NCBI RefSeq assembly: GCF_047948215.1
Contig: NC_134460.1
Span: 125,873,324-125,937,323, forward strand
Source of the DNA: Lycorma delicatula
Taxonomy: Eukaryota > Arthropoda > Insecta > Hemiptera > Fulgoridae
DNA: 64,000 nt
Reading direction: 5' to 3'
The position numbers and the translations under genes are program-made. This document shows, piece by piece, positions 35,683 through 45,712 of this stretch. The number at the start of each line of letters is the position of its first letter. Positions within the stretch are counted from its first letter, which is position 1. The notes under the pieces are model-generated. The model searched no databases, was not told where the DNA came from, and was given only the letters and a program-made list of their open reading frames with translations.

Positions 35683-36310
35683 CGAGGGTCATTCAATAAT
35701 TGTAGAAGCGAATAACTGCAGAAAAATTATTATTTGTTAAATGACACTGAAACTACAGCTTTTCTTTAACATAATCCCTGATTACATTTAGGCGCTTGTC
35801 CCATCTTCCTGTCAGCTTCTTATTCTATTAGAAAAGAATTGTTCATCTTGGAGTCTGAATCACACTTGACTTGCTCGTTGTTACCGAAATCGGTGCCACC
35901 TAAAAACTCCTTTGAGATGACCACACAAAAATAAATCTGAGGTACAAAATGGGACTGTAAGATGGCTGTGGTAACACCTCTTAACCGTGACTTCTGAATA
36001 CCTTTCCATCCTTTTGAGCGGTATGGGATAGGTGTTATGTAGAAGAACTATGCCTTTTCAGAGAGAACCGGGTCGTTTCCTCCTACTGCAGAGAATGTCA
36101 CAATATACTCGCTGCTAAATAGTACATTGTTCTAAATAATCGCAATAAACTGAGCCTTTATATTTCCAAAACATCATTAGCGTCCGTCACTTTACCGGCT
36201 AAAGTGTAGATTCTGATTTTTTTTGGCAGGTGAACTCGAATGTTCCTATTCCATACCCCGACGTTTGGATGCCGGTTCAAAGTTACCAAACCAAGTTTAA
36301 TCACAAAATA
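35683..36310 (-). pseudogene. mariner transposase relic, 5'-truncated
   Basis: From high to low coordinates on the minus strand the order is: F-EPASKRRGME-EHSSSPAKK (near 36285-36225, following the first catalytic Asp), MFWKYKGSVYCDYLEQCTI (36170-36110), QRVYCDILC, KGIVLLHNTYPIPLK (36045-36000, where HDNARPH stood; the catalytic Asp is now Asn), and KLTGRWDKRLNVIRDYVKEK (35820-35765). It ends with a TACGAGGGTCATTCAATAAT terminus at 35682-35701, like other mariner TIR starts. Several stops and loss of the HDN Asp make it dead. The N-terminal DNA-binding part is missing, and similarity ends close to where the next transposon fragment begins. Confidence 0.75.
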
Positions 36311-36369
36311 TTAGGCGATTAAAAAAACCTTCTACTAAAAGTTATTGTTTAGGGTCTGTACAGATATAA

Positions 36370-37285
36370 ATTCGGATGTCTTTGATTTTTAATCGACTGT
36401 CTCGGAACTCATCTCATAACGTCGAAACGGACCTCACCTCACCTTGGATTGGTCGAAGCGGTCTAATGAAATGGCCCCCACGATCTCCCGACCGTCTCAG
36501 ACATTTAATATGCGGTTGGATGAAGTCAGTTATTTATTCAAAGCGAATTAACACACAAGAGAAACTAAGGGATCACAATAGAAGCTGCAGAAACTATAAA
36601 GAATACTCCAAACGTTATGAGAGGCGCTAGAAAAAATGGATTTGTCGAGCGAAATCATGTACTGAACAAAACGGGGGCCGCCATTTCGAGCAACTTTGAA
36701 AATAATAAATAACGCCTTCACTAATTTTTAATGCCATTTTTCCGTTGTTTTCAAAGTTAAAATACATTTTATGTTAAAAGCTGTTTCCAACCTACGGATG
36801 AAATTAGTTATATCATGCTGTTAAATTTTTTTTCACAATTCAGTCTGTTTTTTAATAAAGCTAAATTTCAATATCCTCAAGTCAATTTTCTTTTAAGTAA
36901 TTTACATGAATCTTTTCAGAACTAAATTTTCTACAATTTTAATTGAAAAAAAAAATACAACCTAATTAACCATTTAACAAAGTTTTTTTTTCCTACGTTA
37001 AACCCCGAAAACGTGTTATTTTCCGCCTATTTTTATTTTTTACTTCAGATATCTTTAAAACTAATGGAGGTAAGTTCTGAGACCCAATCTTTTTGATATT
37101 TTCAGGTCGAAAACCATAAGAAACGACTAAATTCGCTCCTTAATTTACCTTCCCAAAATTTCAAGTGAACATTCATTTTCCCGGGGGAACCGAAAACCGG
37201 GCGAAATCTTTCGCTAGTCGTAACTCACTAACGAAGCGTTTTCGGACCTATGTTTTTATATGAACCTCGTTTCCTATTTTTAGCT
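36370..37285 (+). mobile_element. half of a long-TIR transposon (relative of 49659-51729)
   Basis: The segment holds the C-terminal part of a transposase and then about 570 bases of 3' flank. That flank ends in a block matching the long inverted repeats of the 49.7-51.7 kb element: GGGCGAAATCTTTCGCTAGT, then CGTAACTC, GCGTTTTCGGACCTATGTTT and ATATGAACC at 37198-37267. The 5' half and the other inverted repeat are absent. It abuts the mariner relic on its left. Confidence 0.7.
36376..36699 (+). pseudogene. DUF4817-type transposase C-terminal relic
   Basis: Open for 84 codons from 36376, it contains WIGRSGLMKWPPRSPD and then W-MKSVIYSKRINTQEKL. These correspond to the third catalytic Asp block (WPPRSPDLTPLDFFLWG in typical copies). 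A small indel has removed the PLDFFLW part, so the catalytic Asp context is lost. After a frameshift the tail CTEQNGGRHFEQL reaches TGA at 36697-36699. The tail CxxxNGGxFEQL is the same as in the relics at 50242 (EGGNFEQLL) and 18043 (QGGHFEHLF). The product would have been a DDE transposase; this is the last third only. Confidence 0.78.
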
Positions 37286-37289
37286 ACAG

Positions 37290-37940
37290 AATCATCTGCC
37301 GATAGATTGCCGTATAGTTTTGAATCAACCGATATTTATAAAAAAATATTAATTTCCTAATTCTTTAAATTCTTTAGTAGTAACAACTTATTAATCATTA
37401 AGTTGCCATCATTAATTTTAAGAATTTTTTATTGAGATCGATTTTTATATGTCATTTGTTTTATCTTTTTACTTATATTTTCATTTAAATAATGATAGGT
37501 TACAAAAAAGAAGGAATCTGTATGAAAATAAAGCTATTTGCAAGAAATAATGTGCATTACATGCAGAAAAGTGAATACCTAGAAAACAGCGTAAAGTGAT
37601 TGCTAACAAGAGAGAGCTAAGGCTTCTTGAAATGCAAGTACCGTATTACCATAGACTGTACTATATTATTAGTATCGTATTAATTCTCCAGCTCATTTTT
37701 TTATTTTTCACATGAAATATTATGAATATCTAAATGGGATCTCGTTATGTATCATTATGTTATAGCAATTCATTACTACGCAATGATATTGATAAACAAC
37801 GAAAATTACATCTACACGTCTATTTATAAAAATTAATTTTTATAAAATGTTTCTTTATGTATGATGAAAAATATTAATAATTTACATCGGAACAAATAGT
37901 TCAACTTGGATCGACAAATCGTTTGGTAAGGAAGGGTAAA
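37290..37940. other. AT-rich stretch without recognised features
   Basis: No coding signal, and no obvious target-site duplication partner for the LINE that follows was found. Confidence 0.45.
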
Positions 37941-37941
37941 A

Positions 37942-39300
37942 TTGAATAAACGTAGAATACATGCCCCGGGTGTCGACGGGATCAGCGCCCGTACATTCCG
38001 GAACATCCCGACCTCCGTGATTACAACAATTTCGGTGATATTCACGTCCATTTTGTACGTTGGATATTTCCCGAATTGTTGGAAAACGGCCAAAGTCATA
38101 TGTTTACCCAAACCGGGGAAAAGTTCACTTTTCCCACGGAATTATAGGCCAATCTCCCTGTTACCGGTATTGTCTAAGTTGTTCGAGAGAATTTTCCTCG
38201 AAAAACTGAGGCGATACATGGAGGGAGAAGTGCGGCCCGAGCAATTTGGGTCCAGGGAGGGTCACTCAACTACCCTCCAACTGGTAAAAATAATAGATGA
38301 CCTTGTCGGAGGCCTGAACAGGAAAGCGGTGACTGCAGCCGTTTTTCTGGATGTGGCCAAGGCCTTTGACAAAGTTTGGCATAGCGGGCTGCTTTATAAA
38401 CTAGCGCGATCGGCGATTCCGTACCGCTATGTCAGACTGATGCGGTCATATTTGCTAGACCTACGTTTTGTCGTGCGGGTAGGGGAAACGATTTCCTCTA
38501 CCAGAGAAATAGCCGCTGGGGTTCCCCAAGGAGCAGTGCTTTCCCCGTTCTTGTACACTTTGTACGTGAACGATATGCCGCTGTCGGAAGGAGTCAAAAC
38601 GGCCCTTTATGCAGACGACACGGCATATTTCTACAAATCCGCAAATGTGGATTACGCGGTTCGGAGGCTCCAAAGGCAGCTGGACTTAGTAGAACCGTGG
38701 ATCGATATGTGGAGAATCAGGGTCAACGGTGAAAAATCGGTGGCCGTGATGTTCACATACAAGACACGAAAACCGGCCAGACAGCTGAAAATCTCAGGGG
38801 AGAAAATCCCTTTTGAGAAAACGGTTAAGTACCTGGGGGTGGTGTTGGACGGGCGGCTTACCTTCGGCGAACATGTAAATTATATGACCCGGAGGGCTAA
38901 GGCCGCCAGAGCCTCGCTATACCCAGTGCTGAACAGTGCCAGCCCGTACCCACTGGCAACTAAGCTACTCATTTTTCGGCTGTACGTACTGCCGATTCTG
39001 ACATATGCTTACCCGGCATGCGGGGCAGTGTTGAGCTCTTCGCCTCAAAAGAAGACCGAGGCCGTCCAAAACATCGCGTTGCGGACGATCTTTGGAGCTC
39101 CGTGGTTCGTCAGGAACGCCACTCTCCGATCTGATGCGAGATTTCAATCCCTGTCCGAGGTGGGGGTGGCGCAGGCGCGGAGATTGTTCGGGAGAGCGGC
39201 TGTGTCCGAGCACAGTCATCTTCGGGACATCTGCCGAGAGGACCCAACGCCGACAGTTGTAAGGAAGCGGCCTCACGCCGTACTGGACGAACCACCGTGA
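37942..39300 (+). CDS. jockey-like LINE reverse transcriptase, 5'-truncated ORF
   Basis: 452 codons stay open from TTG at 37942 to TGA at 39298-39300. The fingers subdomain begins directly (HAPGVDGIS at about residues 7-15), then YRPISLLPVLSKLFER, FLDVAKAFDKVWH with the first catalytic Asp at about 137, GVPQGAVLSP (193-202), and ALYADDTAYF with the catalytic YADD at 223-226. The thumb follows (KYLGVVLDGRLTF). The C-terminal part is typical of RNA-directed DNA polymerases of the jockey group. These copy element RNA into DNA at a nicked target. There is no ATG at the start, and the upstream endonuclease and gag-like ORF are absent, so this is a 5'-truncated insertion that cannot start its own synthesis. 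It is the best preserved coding sequence in the window and far more GC-rich than its surroundings, pointing to recent insertion. Confidence 0.92.
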   Translation: MNKRRIHAPGVDGISARTFRNIPTSVITTISVIFTSILYVGYFPNCWKTAKVICLPKPGKSSLFPRNYRPISLLPVLSKLFERIFLEKLRRYMEGEVRPEQFGSREGHSTTLQLVKIIDDLVGGLNRKAVTAAVFLDVAKAFDKVWHSGLLYKLARSAIPYRYVRLMRSYLLDLRFVVRVGETISSTREIAAGVPQGAVLSPFLYTLYVNDMPLSEGVKTALYADDTAYFYKSANVDYAVRRLQRQLDLVEPWIDMWRIRVNGEKSVAVMFTYKTRKPARQLKISGEKIPFEKTVKYLGVVLDGRLTFGEHVNYMTRRAKAARASLYPVLNSASPYPLATKLLIFRLYVLPILTYAYPACGAVLSSSPQKKTEAVQNIALRTIFGAPWFVRNATLRSDARFQSLSEVGVAQARRLFGRAAVSEHSHLRDICREDPTPTVVRKRPHAVLDEPP

Positions 39301-40761
39301 TGGTGCGGTGCGGGAGCCAAGAATCGACAAACCAGGCTTAGGGGCCTACATATCGCATGAGCCATAAACGGAATAGCGCGTCAGAGGCGTTTCCGGGGTC
39401 GCGAGTGCTTAATTTTCGCGGGTTGTATAGTCTGAAGACGTCAAATACGGTAAGTCGTGCATAAAACAAAAACGCGGTCCTCATTTATTTATTTTTTTTT
39501 TCCTCCGCGTGTGTTTTGTTTTGTTTCTCTTGTTTCAGAAACGGGAGAAACGTGGATGTGGAACGACTCGTCGTGCCGTCTTGGGAAACGGCCTTCCTTC
39601 CTCTCATCCTGCCATTCCAAAGGAAAGTAAAAAATCAAAAGTTTTTTTTTTCTCTTCGTGTGTGTGTTCTGTTTCTTTTGTTGCAGATACCAACAGCCAC
39701 CACAAAAACAAATGGTTTCTTCACTGCGGCCACGCGGTCCCCCCAACCCCTTCCCGGACACACGTGTGTCTGGAGATTAATAATTATGTGCAGCGAATAA
39801 TTTCTGTTTACTTCTTCTAAGAAAATCGCCGCCCCAAAACCGCGATCGCGAATAGGTATCACCATTTTGTAAGTTCCCTATTTCCTTTCCTTTCAAGAAA
39901 GAAGAAAGAGGGAACGAGCCCAGCAGCCACCTGCCCAGCAGCCACTGACAGCACGGATGAAGGAAGAAACCTGCACTTTCCCCCGTTCAGCCCTTCGGGG
40001 CCTCGGGAATTTCAAGGTTAACGGTATGTAACTTCGGTTACTGCCAATTCTTGGAAAGTGCAGGCCAAAGAAGAATGAAGAGGTCTTCGGAAGAAGAAGA
40101 GGGAGAAGAAGAAGATGAGAAGAAGGAAGACCCACTATTCGTCTCAACATCACGGACTGGAGTCCGGGACAGAGCCCAGCAGAGATGCGTCCTGAAGGGC
40201 AGCCATAACAGAAGCGGATGAGGAGCTTCTATATAACCCTTCCTCTAAAAAACGTACAATAAAAATTAACACAAATCAGCAATTGCGACTCCTCCGGAAA
40301 AGGGGACGCATTGCTCCCTCCAAAAAGTTAGTGCCCCGTTGTGGCGTATTCCTGCTAGCCTATTAAGCGTTAGATCCGAAAGGACTTCAGTAGACGGTCT
40401 GAAGGGGAATTGCGTCGGGAGGACAGGCTTCATAAGCCTAGCCTTCCGCGGTCGGCCCATAAAATGGGTTCGATAACGCTGGTTCAACAACGGATTGGAA
40501 TGCAATTAAATCCGTCTTAAATTCACTAAAATAATAATACACAAAACTTGAAAAATTAGACCCGAGATATAAAATAACCCTTTTAAAAAAACAAGCCCGA
40601 TTAGAATCATCCAGCAGCAAGGGACTCTGTCCAGGTTCTGCGATAAATAGGGAGTAATAAACTCCCGCCAACTTTGCATTCCATTCCATTCCAGAATACA
40701 TAACGGGTCGAATTGAAAACCTGCTCCTTTTTAAACTTCATTAAAAAAAAAAAAAAAAAAA
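39301..40761 (+). mobile_element. probable 3' region of the jockey-like LINE, ending in poly(A)
   Basis: High-GC sequence continues unbroken from the reverse transcriptase stop, then grades into AT-rich DNA before a run of 19 A (40743-40761). Jockey elements end in poly(A), so the run may be the 3' end. Overlapping open frames on both strands at 39489-39820 and 39893-40153 are low in complexity and not credible genes. Two pyrimidine tracts followed by CAG (39488-39539 and 39643-39687) look like splice acceptors. The true 3' end could instead lie earlier, because no target duplication was found. Confidence 0.45.
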
Positions 40762-40824
40762 TTAACTGCAACTCATACGCGACTACCTTTACTATTTAAA
40801 CTTTTAAGTTACAAGTAAATGGAT

Positions 40825-41369
40825 CAGTGACGGCTCGCGTATAGGCACTATGGAACTGCAGCACCCCCTATTTCTACTTAATATTATCGATACTGTTTAA
40901 TATAATGAGTCCTTTTTTCTTTATAGTTGTTCAATATATATAATCTTTAAGCTTAATGTCAGTACCATCCCACAGTTTATGAAAAAGATACAAAAATCTT
41001 TGTATGGAACTGTGCGTTCCACAGTTCCAGCGGCGTGGTGTTTGGCTATTGTGCGCATGCGCACTTAGGAAGCTGCACGCGAGGGAGGGAGGGAGAGGGA
41101 GAGAGCACTGTCGCCCCAGCAGTGCCGACCCTGGCGTGCTGGTGGAAGATAGTTTTTTTTACTCCGCGTGCTTAAAAACCGTGTACCATATTCTTATATG
41201 TGAAAGTGTAGAATTAGATTATTATCCTGCTTCCAGCTATTGTATTTGATTCATTTTTTTTTTTTGGTTCTTTTATTTTACAGAAAACTTTAACCATGGC
41301 CTTGGAAAAGGCCCAGAAAAAATTTCCTGGAGCAGCACCCCCACTAATTTTATCTACGAGCCTCCACTG
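40825..41369. mobile_element. short non-autonomous hAT-like element (545 bp)
   Basis: The left end CAGTGACGGCTCGCGTATAG and the reverse complement of the right end (CAGTGGAGGCTCGTAGATAA) match as hAT-type terminal inverted repeats. The 8-base flanks AAATGGAT and AAACGAAT agree at six positions, fitting a decayed 8-bp target duplication. A GCAGCACCCCC string occurs near both ends in the same orientation. No transposase is encoded, so movement would depend on an enzyme from elsewhere. The centre holds a CpG-rich, (GGGA)n-containing block at 41030-41110 and an acceptor-like pyrimidine tract at 41252-41281. Confidence 0.78.
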
Positions 41370-42575
41370 AAACGAATACTTCCAAAGGTTTTAAAAATAA
41401 GTATACTTTTGAATATCTGTCTTGCAACCGTAAGTGTTAACGATTAGAATCTGGTTCAGTAAACAAAATCCGAGTATAAACTGTTTCCAACAGAAATAAT
41501 CATATTACGTACCAAACTAAAGCGCTAAATCTCATATAATTTTATTAGGAGATTTTCACACAGTTAGCAACAAATGGTTTTAATTTTCAGGCATAACGTG
41601 GGAAAACACTGACTTCCTGCCTTTTTTTTTAGAGTGTACTATTTTCGAGTACTGAAACTTTGAAAAAATAATTCTGAGAAATGTATTGTGAACACTTATT
41701 GAAATATGATCCTTCATATATATGTTTTCAGTTGTTTTAATGATTATTTCGGCAGTGAATATCCTTAAAAAAAAGTAAACAACAAAGTTGTAATACTTTC
41801 CTGACACGCATGAAAAAGTTACCTAAGATTTATCTTTTGGGTTGGAGAGTAATTTATGATGAAGTTTTATTATAAAATTGTTATATGTTTAACTAAACCA
41901 AAAAAAAGTTGTAAAATTCAAATAAAATCGGTATTTTTATTTTATTCTTCTCAACCTTCAAACTCACCTTCCATGAGATTTTTAAATGAAAGAATCTAAA
42001 AAACAGTCCACTAAAAATTTACAAAAAATAAAGAGAAAGAGTTAACTAAGATTTATTTTTTGGGGGTGGGGGATTTAATTATGATGAAACTTGGTTTGCT
42101 ATAAACCAAAAAGGTTTTTAAAAAAATAAGTTTTAATTTTATAATCTTTAAGTTTTACCTGTGAGAAGCATGTACTGAGCTTAATATAAAGTGGGGTTAT
42201 GGTTACAAAATTTTGAGAATATCGACCCTCAAGAAATCCCCTCTGAAGATATTGAAACCAAAATTTTACCTACAAATTGTCCCAAATACATGAGTTTCTG
42301 TACAAAATTTCATCAAAATCTGTTTATCTAATCAAACGTTATTAAACTTCAAACACGCAACACACTTACGTACGTACGAATATTATCCCCCTTTTTTGAT
42401 TTTTTTGGGGTTCCTGGGTCAACAAAACGTCAAGAAATACAAAAATAACCCATACCCCATTTTTAAGTAATTACCACACTTTCTTTCTTGCAGCGTAGTT
42501 CTAGAAGTATGATGCCACGAAAGTGGGTGGCATCATAACTAGTATTTTAAGCGTAGTAATATTTTAAACCTATAC
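41370..42575. repeat. unclassified repeat region with imperfect internal duplication
   Basis: ACCTAAGATTTATCTTTTGG...TTATGATGAAG (41820-41865) is repeated as AACTAAGATTTATTTTTTGG...TTATGATGAAA (42044-42090). The part at 42240-42400 (TTCATCAAAATCTGTTTATC, then CGTACGTACGAATATTAT) resembles dispersed insect repeat sequence. No ends were identified and nothing is coding. Confidence 0.5.
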
Positions 42576-42576
42576 A

Positions 42577-42700
42577 GCATAGTAATAGCGTCTTCATTAT
42601 TCATCCGGAAGATTCGGGTTCGAATACAGCCAGGCTTGTCATTTTTCACACGATACAAATATTTCATGTCATACTTCCAAGCATAAGCCTAGAGATTACG
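42577..42700 (+). mobile_element. SINE-like tRNA-head fragment
   Basis: A weak A-box (AGTAATAGCGTC) and a good B-box GGGTTCGAATACAGCC are followed by AGGCTTGTCATTTTTCACAC. The order matches other SINEs here, in which an AGGCAT...TTTTCATAC segment follows the B-box. Confidence 0.6.
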
Positions 42701-42704
42701 TAAA

Positions 42705-43650
42705 AAAAACTTCATAAATCTTATGATTTGTGAAGTTTTTTCAAGGAATTAATCAACCAAGTAACTAAATTTAATGGTTTTTTTGTGTAACACTTATTTC
42801 AGAACTGTTTTGTTTATTACAGATCTTTCTCCATTCTTGCATAACCCAAATTTACGTCTCGTAAAATGACGGGCGTAAAAATTCTATTCTCTTGCCTTTT
42901 TCTGAAAATGTTGATATTTCATACCGTTTAAACTAATTTAAAAAAGAAAACTATTTATTTATTACTTTAGTGTTATTTTTAAAACAGCCCAAATGCATGC
43001 ATGTCTTCTTTCGTTAGGCAGTCTAAAATAAATTAAAAATATTTGTTTATTTTTTTACAATTGAAATCTAAATAATACCGAAAATAGAGAAATTCATACA
43101 GCTATTTTGAAACTGTTAAAATTAAAAAATATAAATTTACGTAAAAATGTTTCTTTTAGAAATATGTTTAAAATTAGATTTTACATGACTCCTATTTCCA
43201 TTTGAACATTTTAATAAATCACTGCTATTCTCTTAAAGATTCAATTCTTCAAATGGTATAGAGCATAGAAAATAATTTCATTAAATTCCATCCATTTGAT
43301 TAACTGGCAAGATATTTCAATTCTATATTTTTCAAGTTCGATATATGAGGGGGTAATTTCGCTTTATTTAAAAAATATATATATAATAAAATAAAATTGT
43401 ATTCGTTGAAAAGCAAATCAAATGTAATAATAAAATTATTAATTACAACCCCCATAGGCCGTTGGAAGAAAAGTTCCATTAATTTGAAAATCGTTTAATA
43501 TTATATAATTGAAGAATTTATAAATTGCTTTATACTTATTTTTATATTTAAAAATAAATAATATACTATGAATTATGCATAATCAAATAATGTTGATCAT
43601 TATTTCCATAACACGGTATAGGTCATAGACCTGTTCCGGCATTCTAGCGC
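42705..43650. other. AT-rich stretch without recognised features
   Basis: No coding or structural features were seen. Confidence 0.5.
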
Positions 43651-43654
43651 TTCC

Positions 43655-43760
43655 TCGGTCGATCTCTCTCCCTCTTTCCTCACGGAGCGTAGTTAAGAGC
43701 TGTTTGGGAATTCTTGAATCCTCCATTCTTCCTACAAGTTTCTTCCATCGTTCTCAATAA
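43655..43760 (-). pseudogene. LINE ORF2 C-terminal relic
   Basis: On the minus strand ERWKKLVGRMEDSRIPKQLL can be read at 43754-43695. The block GHVxRMxDSRIPKxxL is typical of the region after the reverse transcriptase in several insect LINEs. A frameshifted GKRERE...PRKR-like segment follows, as in the family (GKRxRGRPxxRW). Only about 35 codons remain and no ends are visible. Confidence 0.6.
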
Positions 43761-43764
43761 TTTG

Positions 43765-45660
43765 TTACAACATCAATTATGGAAGTAATTCTGAAGTCTC
43801 TTCTAACTTCCTCATCGGGTATTCTATACCTTCTTATTACACTTTAAGGCCCCCTTAAGAAATTCATTTTGGTGGCCTATACGAAACATGTCGTTGTACA
43901 GATAGGTACACCGTTGGTCTTTCACGATTTTTAACATCGCAGCATTTTTCCTTAAACTTTTTATTATAATCCTACAAACATAATATTAGTTCTATTGAAA
44001 GTGTCTTCATCCATAACAAACTAGAGAATACATCACAAATAGTTATTACAGCTGAATCTACCTATTCTAGAGAAACATTATTAAATACATTTTCAATCTT
44101 ACTGGTACTGGTTCTTTGAACACCATAATTTATTCTTCTCAATACAAATTTTACAATTATAATTAAGTGATACTATATTATACGGTTAATAATTTAGTGG
44201 ACTACGTTACGCACAAAATAAATTAAATTAACAGCTTATGTTTCTAATTTTCCAAATCCCTAATTTATTTTTAAGGCATCGTTTGATAATCGGAAAAAAA
44301 AAATCCGAAACATTGTATAAACAAAAAGTGCACAATGAGAAATAACAGATTTTATCTTACATTTGAACCACTATAGTAAATTTTATAATTTTTAAATTAG
44401 GGGCAAGGGCAATTTGTATAATATTTATTTTCTAGCATTATGGAAAATGTACTTTTAAAAAACCAAAAGTAAGTATGTTAATTAAAATAACTTGATAAAT
44501 TAAATGAAAAATGTTTTTAATAACTTCAAAACATTTTCACTCGCCTTTATGACCAATCTCATTGAAAAGATTTTGAAGTGATTTACTAAAAACGTTTTGT
44601 ATTCGGATGTTTTAAAATTAACAGATTCGTAATTTTGAATTTTTAAATAATTTTTATTACCGATCGTTAATGAAAATGAAGGTATAAGAGTTTTATTTAT
44701 TTTAATACTTAATCTATCCCTATGAGTAATTTAGTAAAGAATTCTTTTTTGCTAAAAAAGTCGTTAAAAAAATGTTCTGTTTGCTATAATTTTCGTTTTT
44801 ATCCCGTAAATTTTCTTGCGAAATAATATACCATCAAAAAGTAGATTATAATAAAAGTTTTACCCATAACATAATTTGCTTTATATTTACTATCGGACTA
44901 CAGTAAACAATAATTTAATTTTTCAAACAAAAAAAAAAGTAAAACTTTTTTCAAGCTATTTTCGATTTAATAACTTGTTCCCTGTCCTTTTTTTCCTTAG
45001 AACGTGTCCTGAACAAGTAAATAAAAAAAAAAATGCATTCTGCCAGAGAATATTCACATCCCCCAGTTAAGATTTCAATATTTTTTCTAAAGGTATAAGA
45101 AATTTTACGGTTTTGAAAAATGTTTGACATATGTTTAAATTCATTCTGAGCGAATAAACCGTAAAATATTATTCTTTGTTAAGAGCAGGGAAACCCACTA
45201 AATATCATAATCATGCTATTTCTCTCTTTTTGATCATGATTTTCTCCGGAAATTGCTTTTTAATTTGGTTTGTCCTTAAATTATTAAGTGGCAATGAAAA
45301 TACACGATAAAATAACAGTGTTATATCAGGGATTTATTATGTTGGTGTTATTCGATTTTTGTTTATTAGTGTTATTTAAAATTATTATCTAATGTGAAAA
45401 CTATTTCAATTCTATATTAAATACATACAATAAAAAAAAAAAAAAAAAAAAAAACACTAACCAAATAAATAAATAAAAAAAAATTACTAAGTGTACATAA
45501 ACCGAACATATGAGCAGATATTCATTTTACTTTTACCTCATCACTTTTACGTAAATTTCATAAGAAAGCTACCTTCTGTAATAGGTACCATGATTCGACT
45601 TACGGAAAATTTCGACATATCTTCGCGTTTCACACCCCCAGACCCCAAAACCACCGTCAT
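43765..45660. other. AT-rich stretch without recognised features
   Basis: Holds a run of about 22 A near 45431-45453 of unknown origin and no coding signal. The 64-codon open frame at 44876 is low in complexity. Confidence 0.5.
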
Positions 45661-45669
45661 TTCAAAAGT

Positions 45670-45672
<3 letters not shown>

Positions 45673-45704
<32 letters not shown>
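45673..45704. repeat. (TA)n microsatellite next to the Helitron 3' end
   Basis: About 16 TA units, just outside the Helitron terminus at 45713. Helitrons insert between A and T, so a TA run is a natural target. Confidence 0.95.

Positions 45705-45712
<8 letters not shown>

Noticed and set aside
39489..39865. Several overlapping 75-100 codon frames on both strands
   Set aside because: Mutually overlapping in a pyrimidine-rich LINE 3' region; none has a motif or conserved composition.
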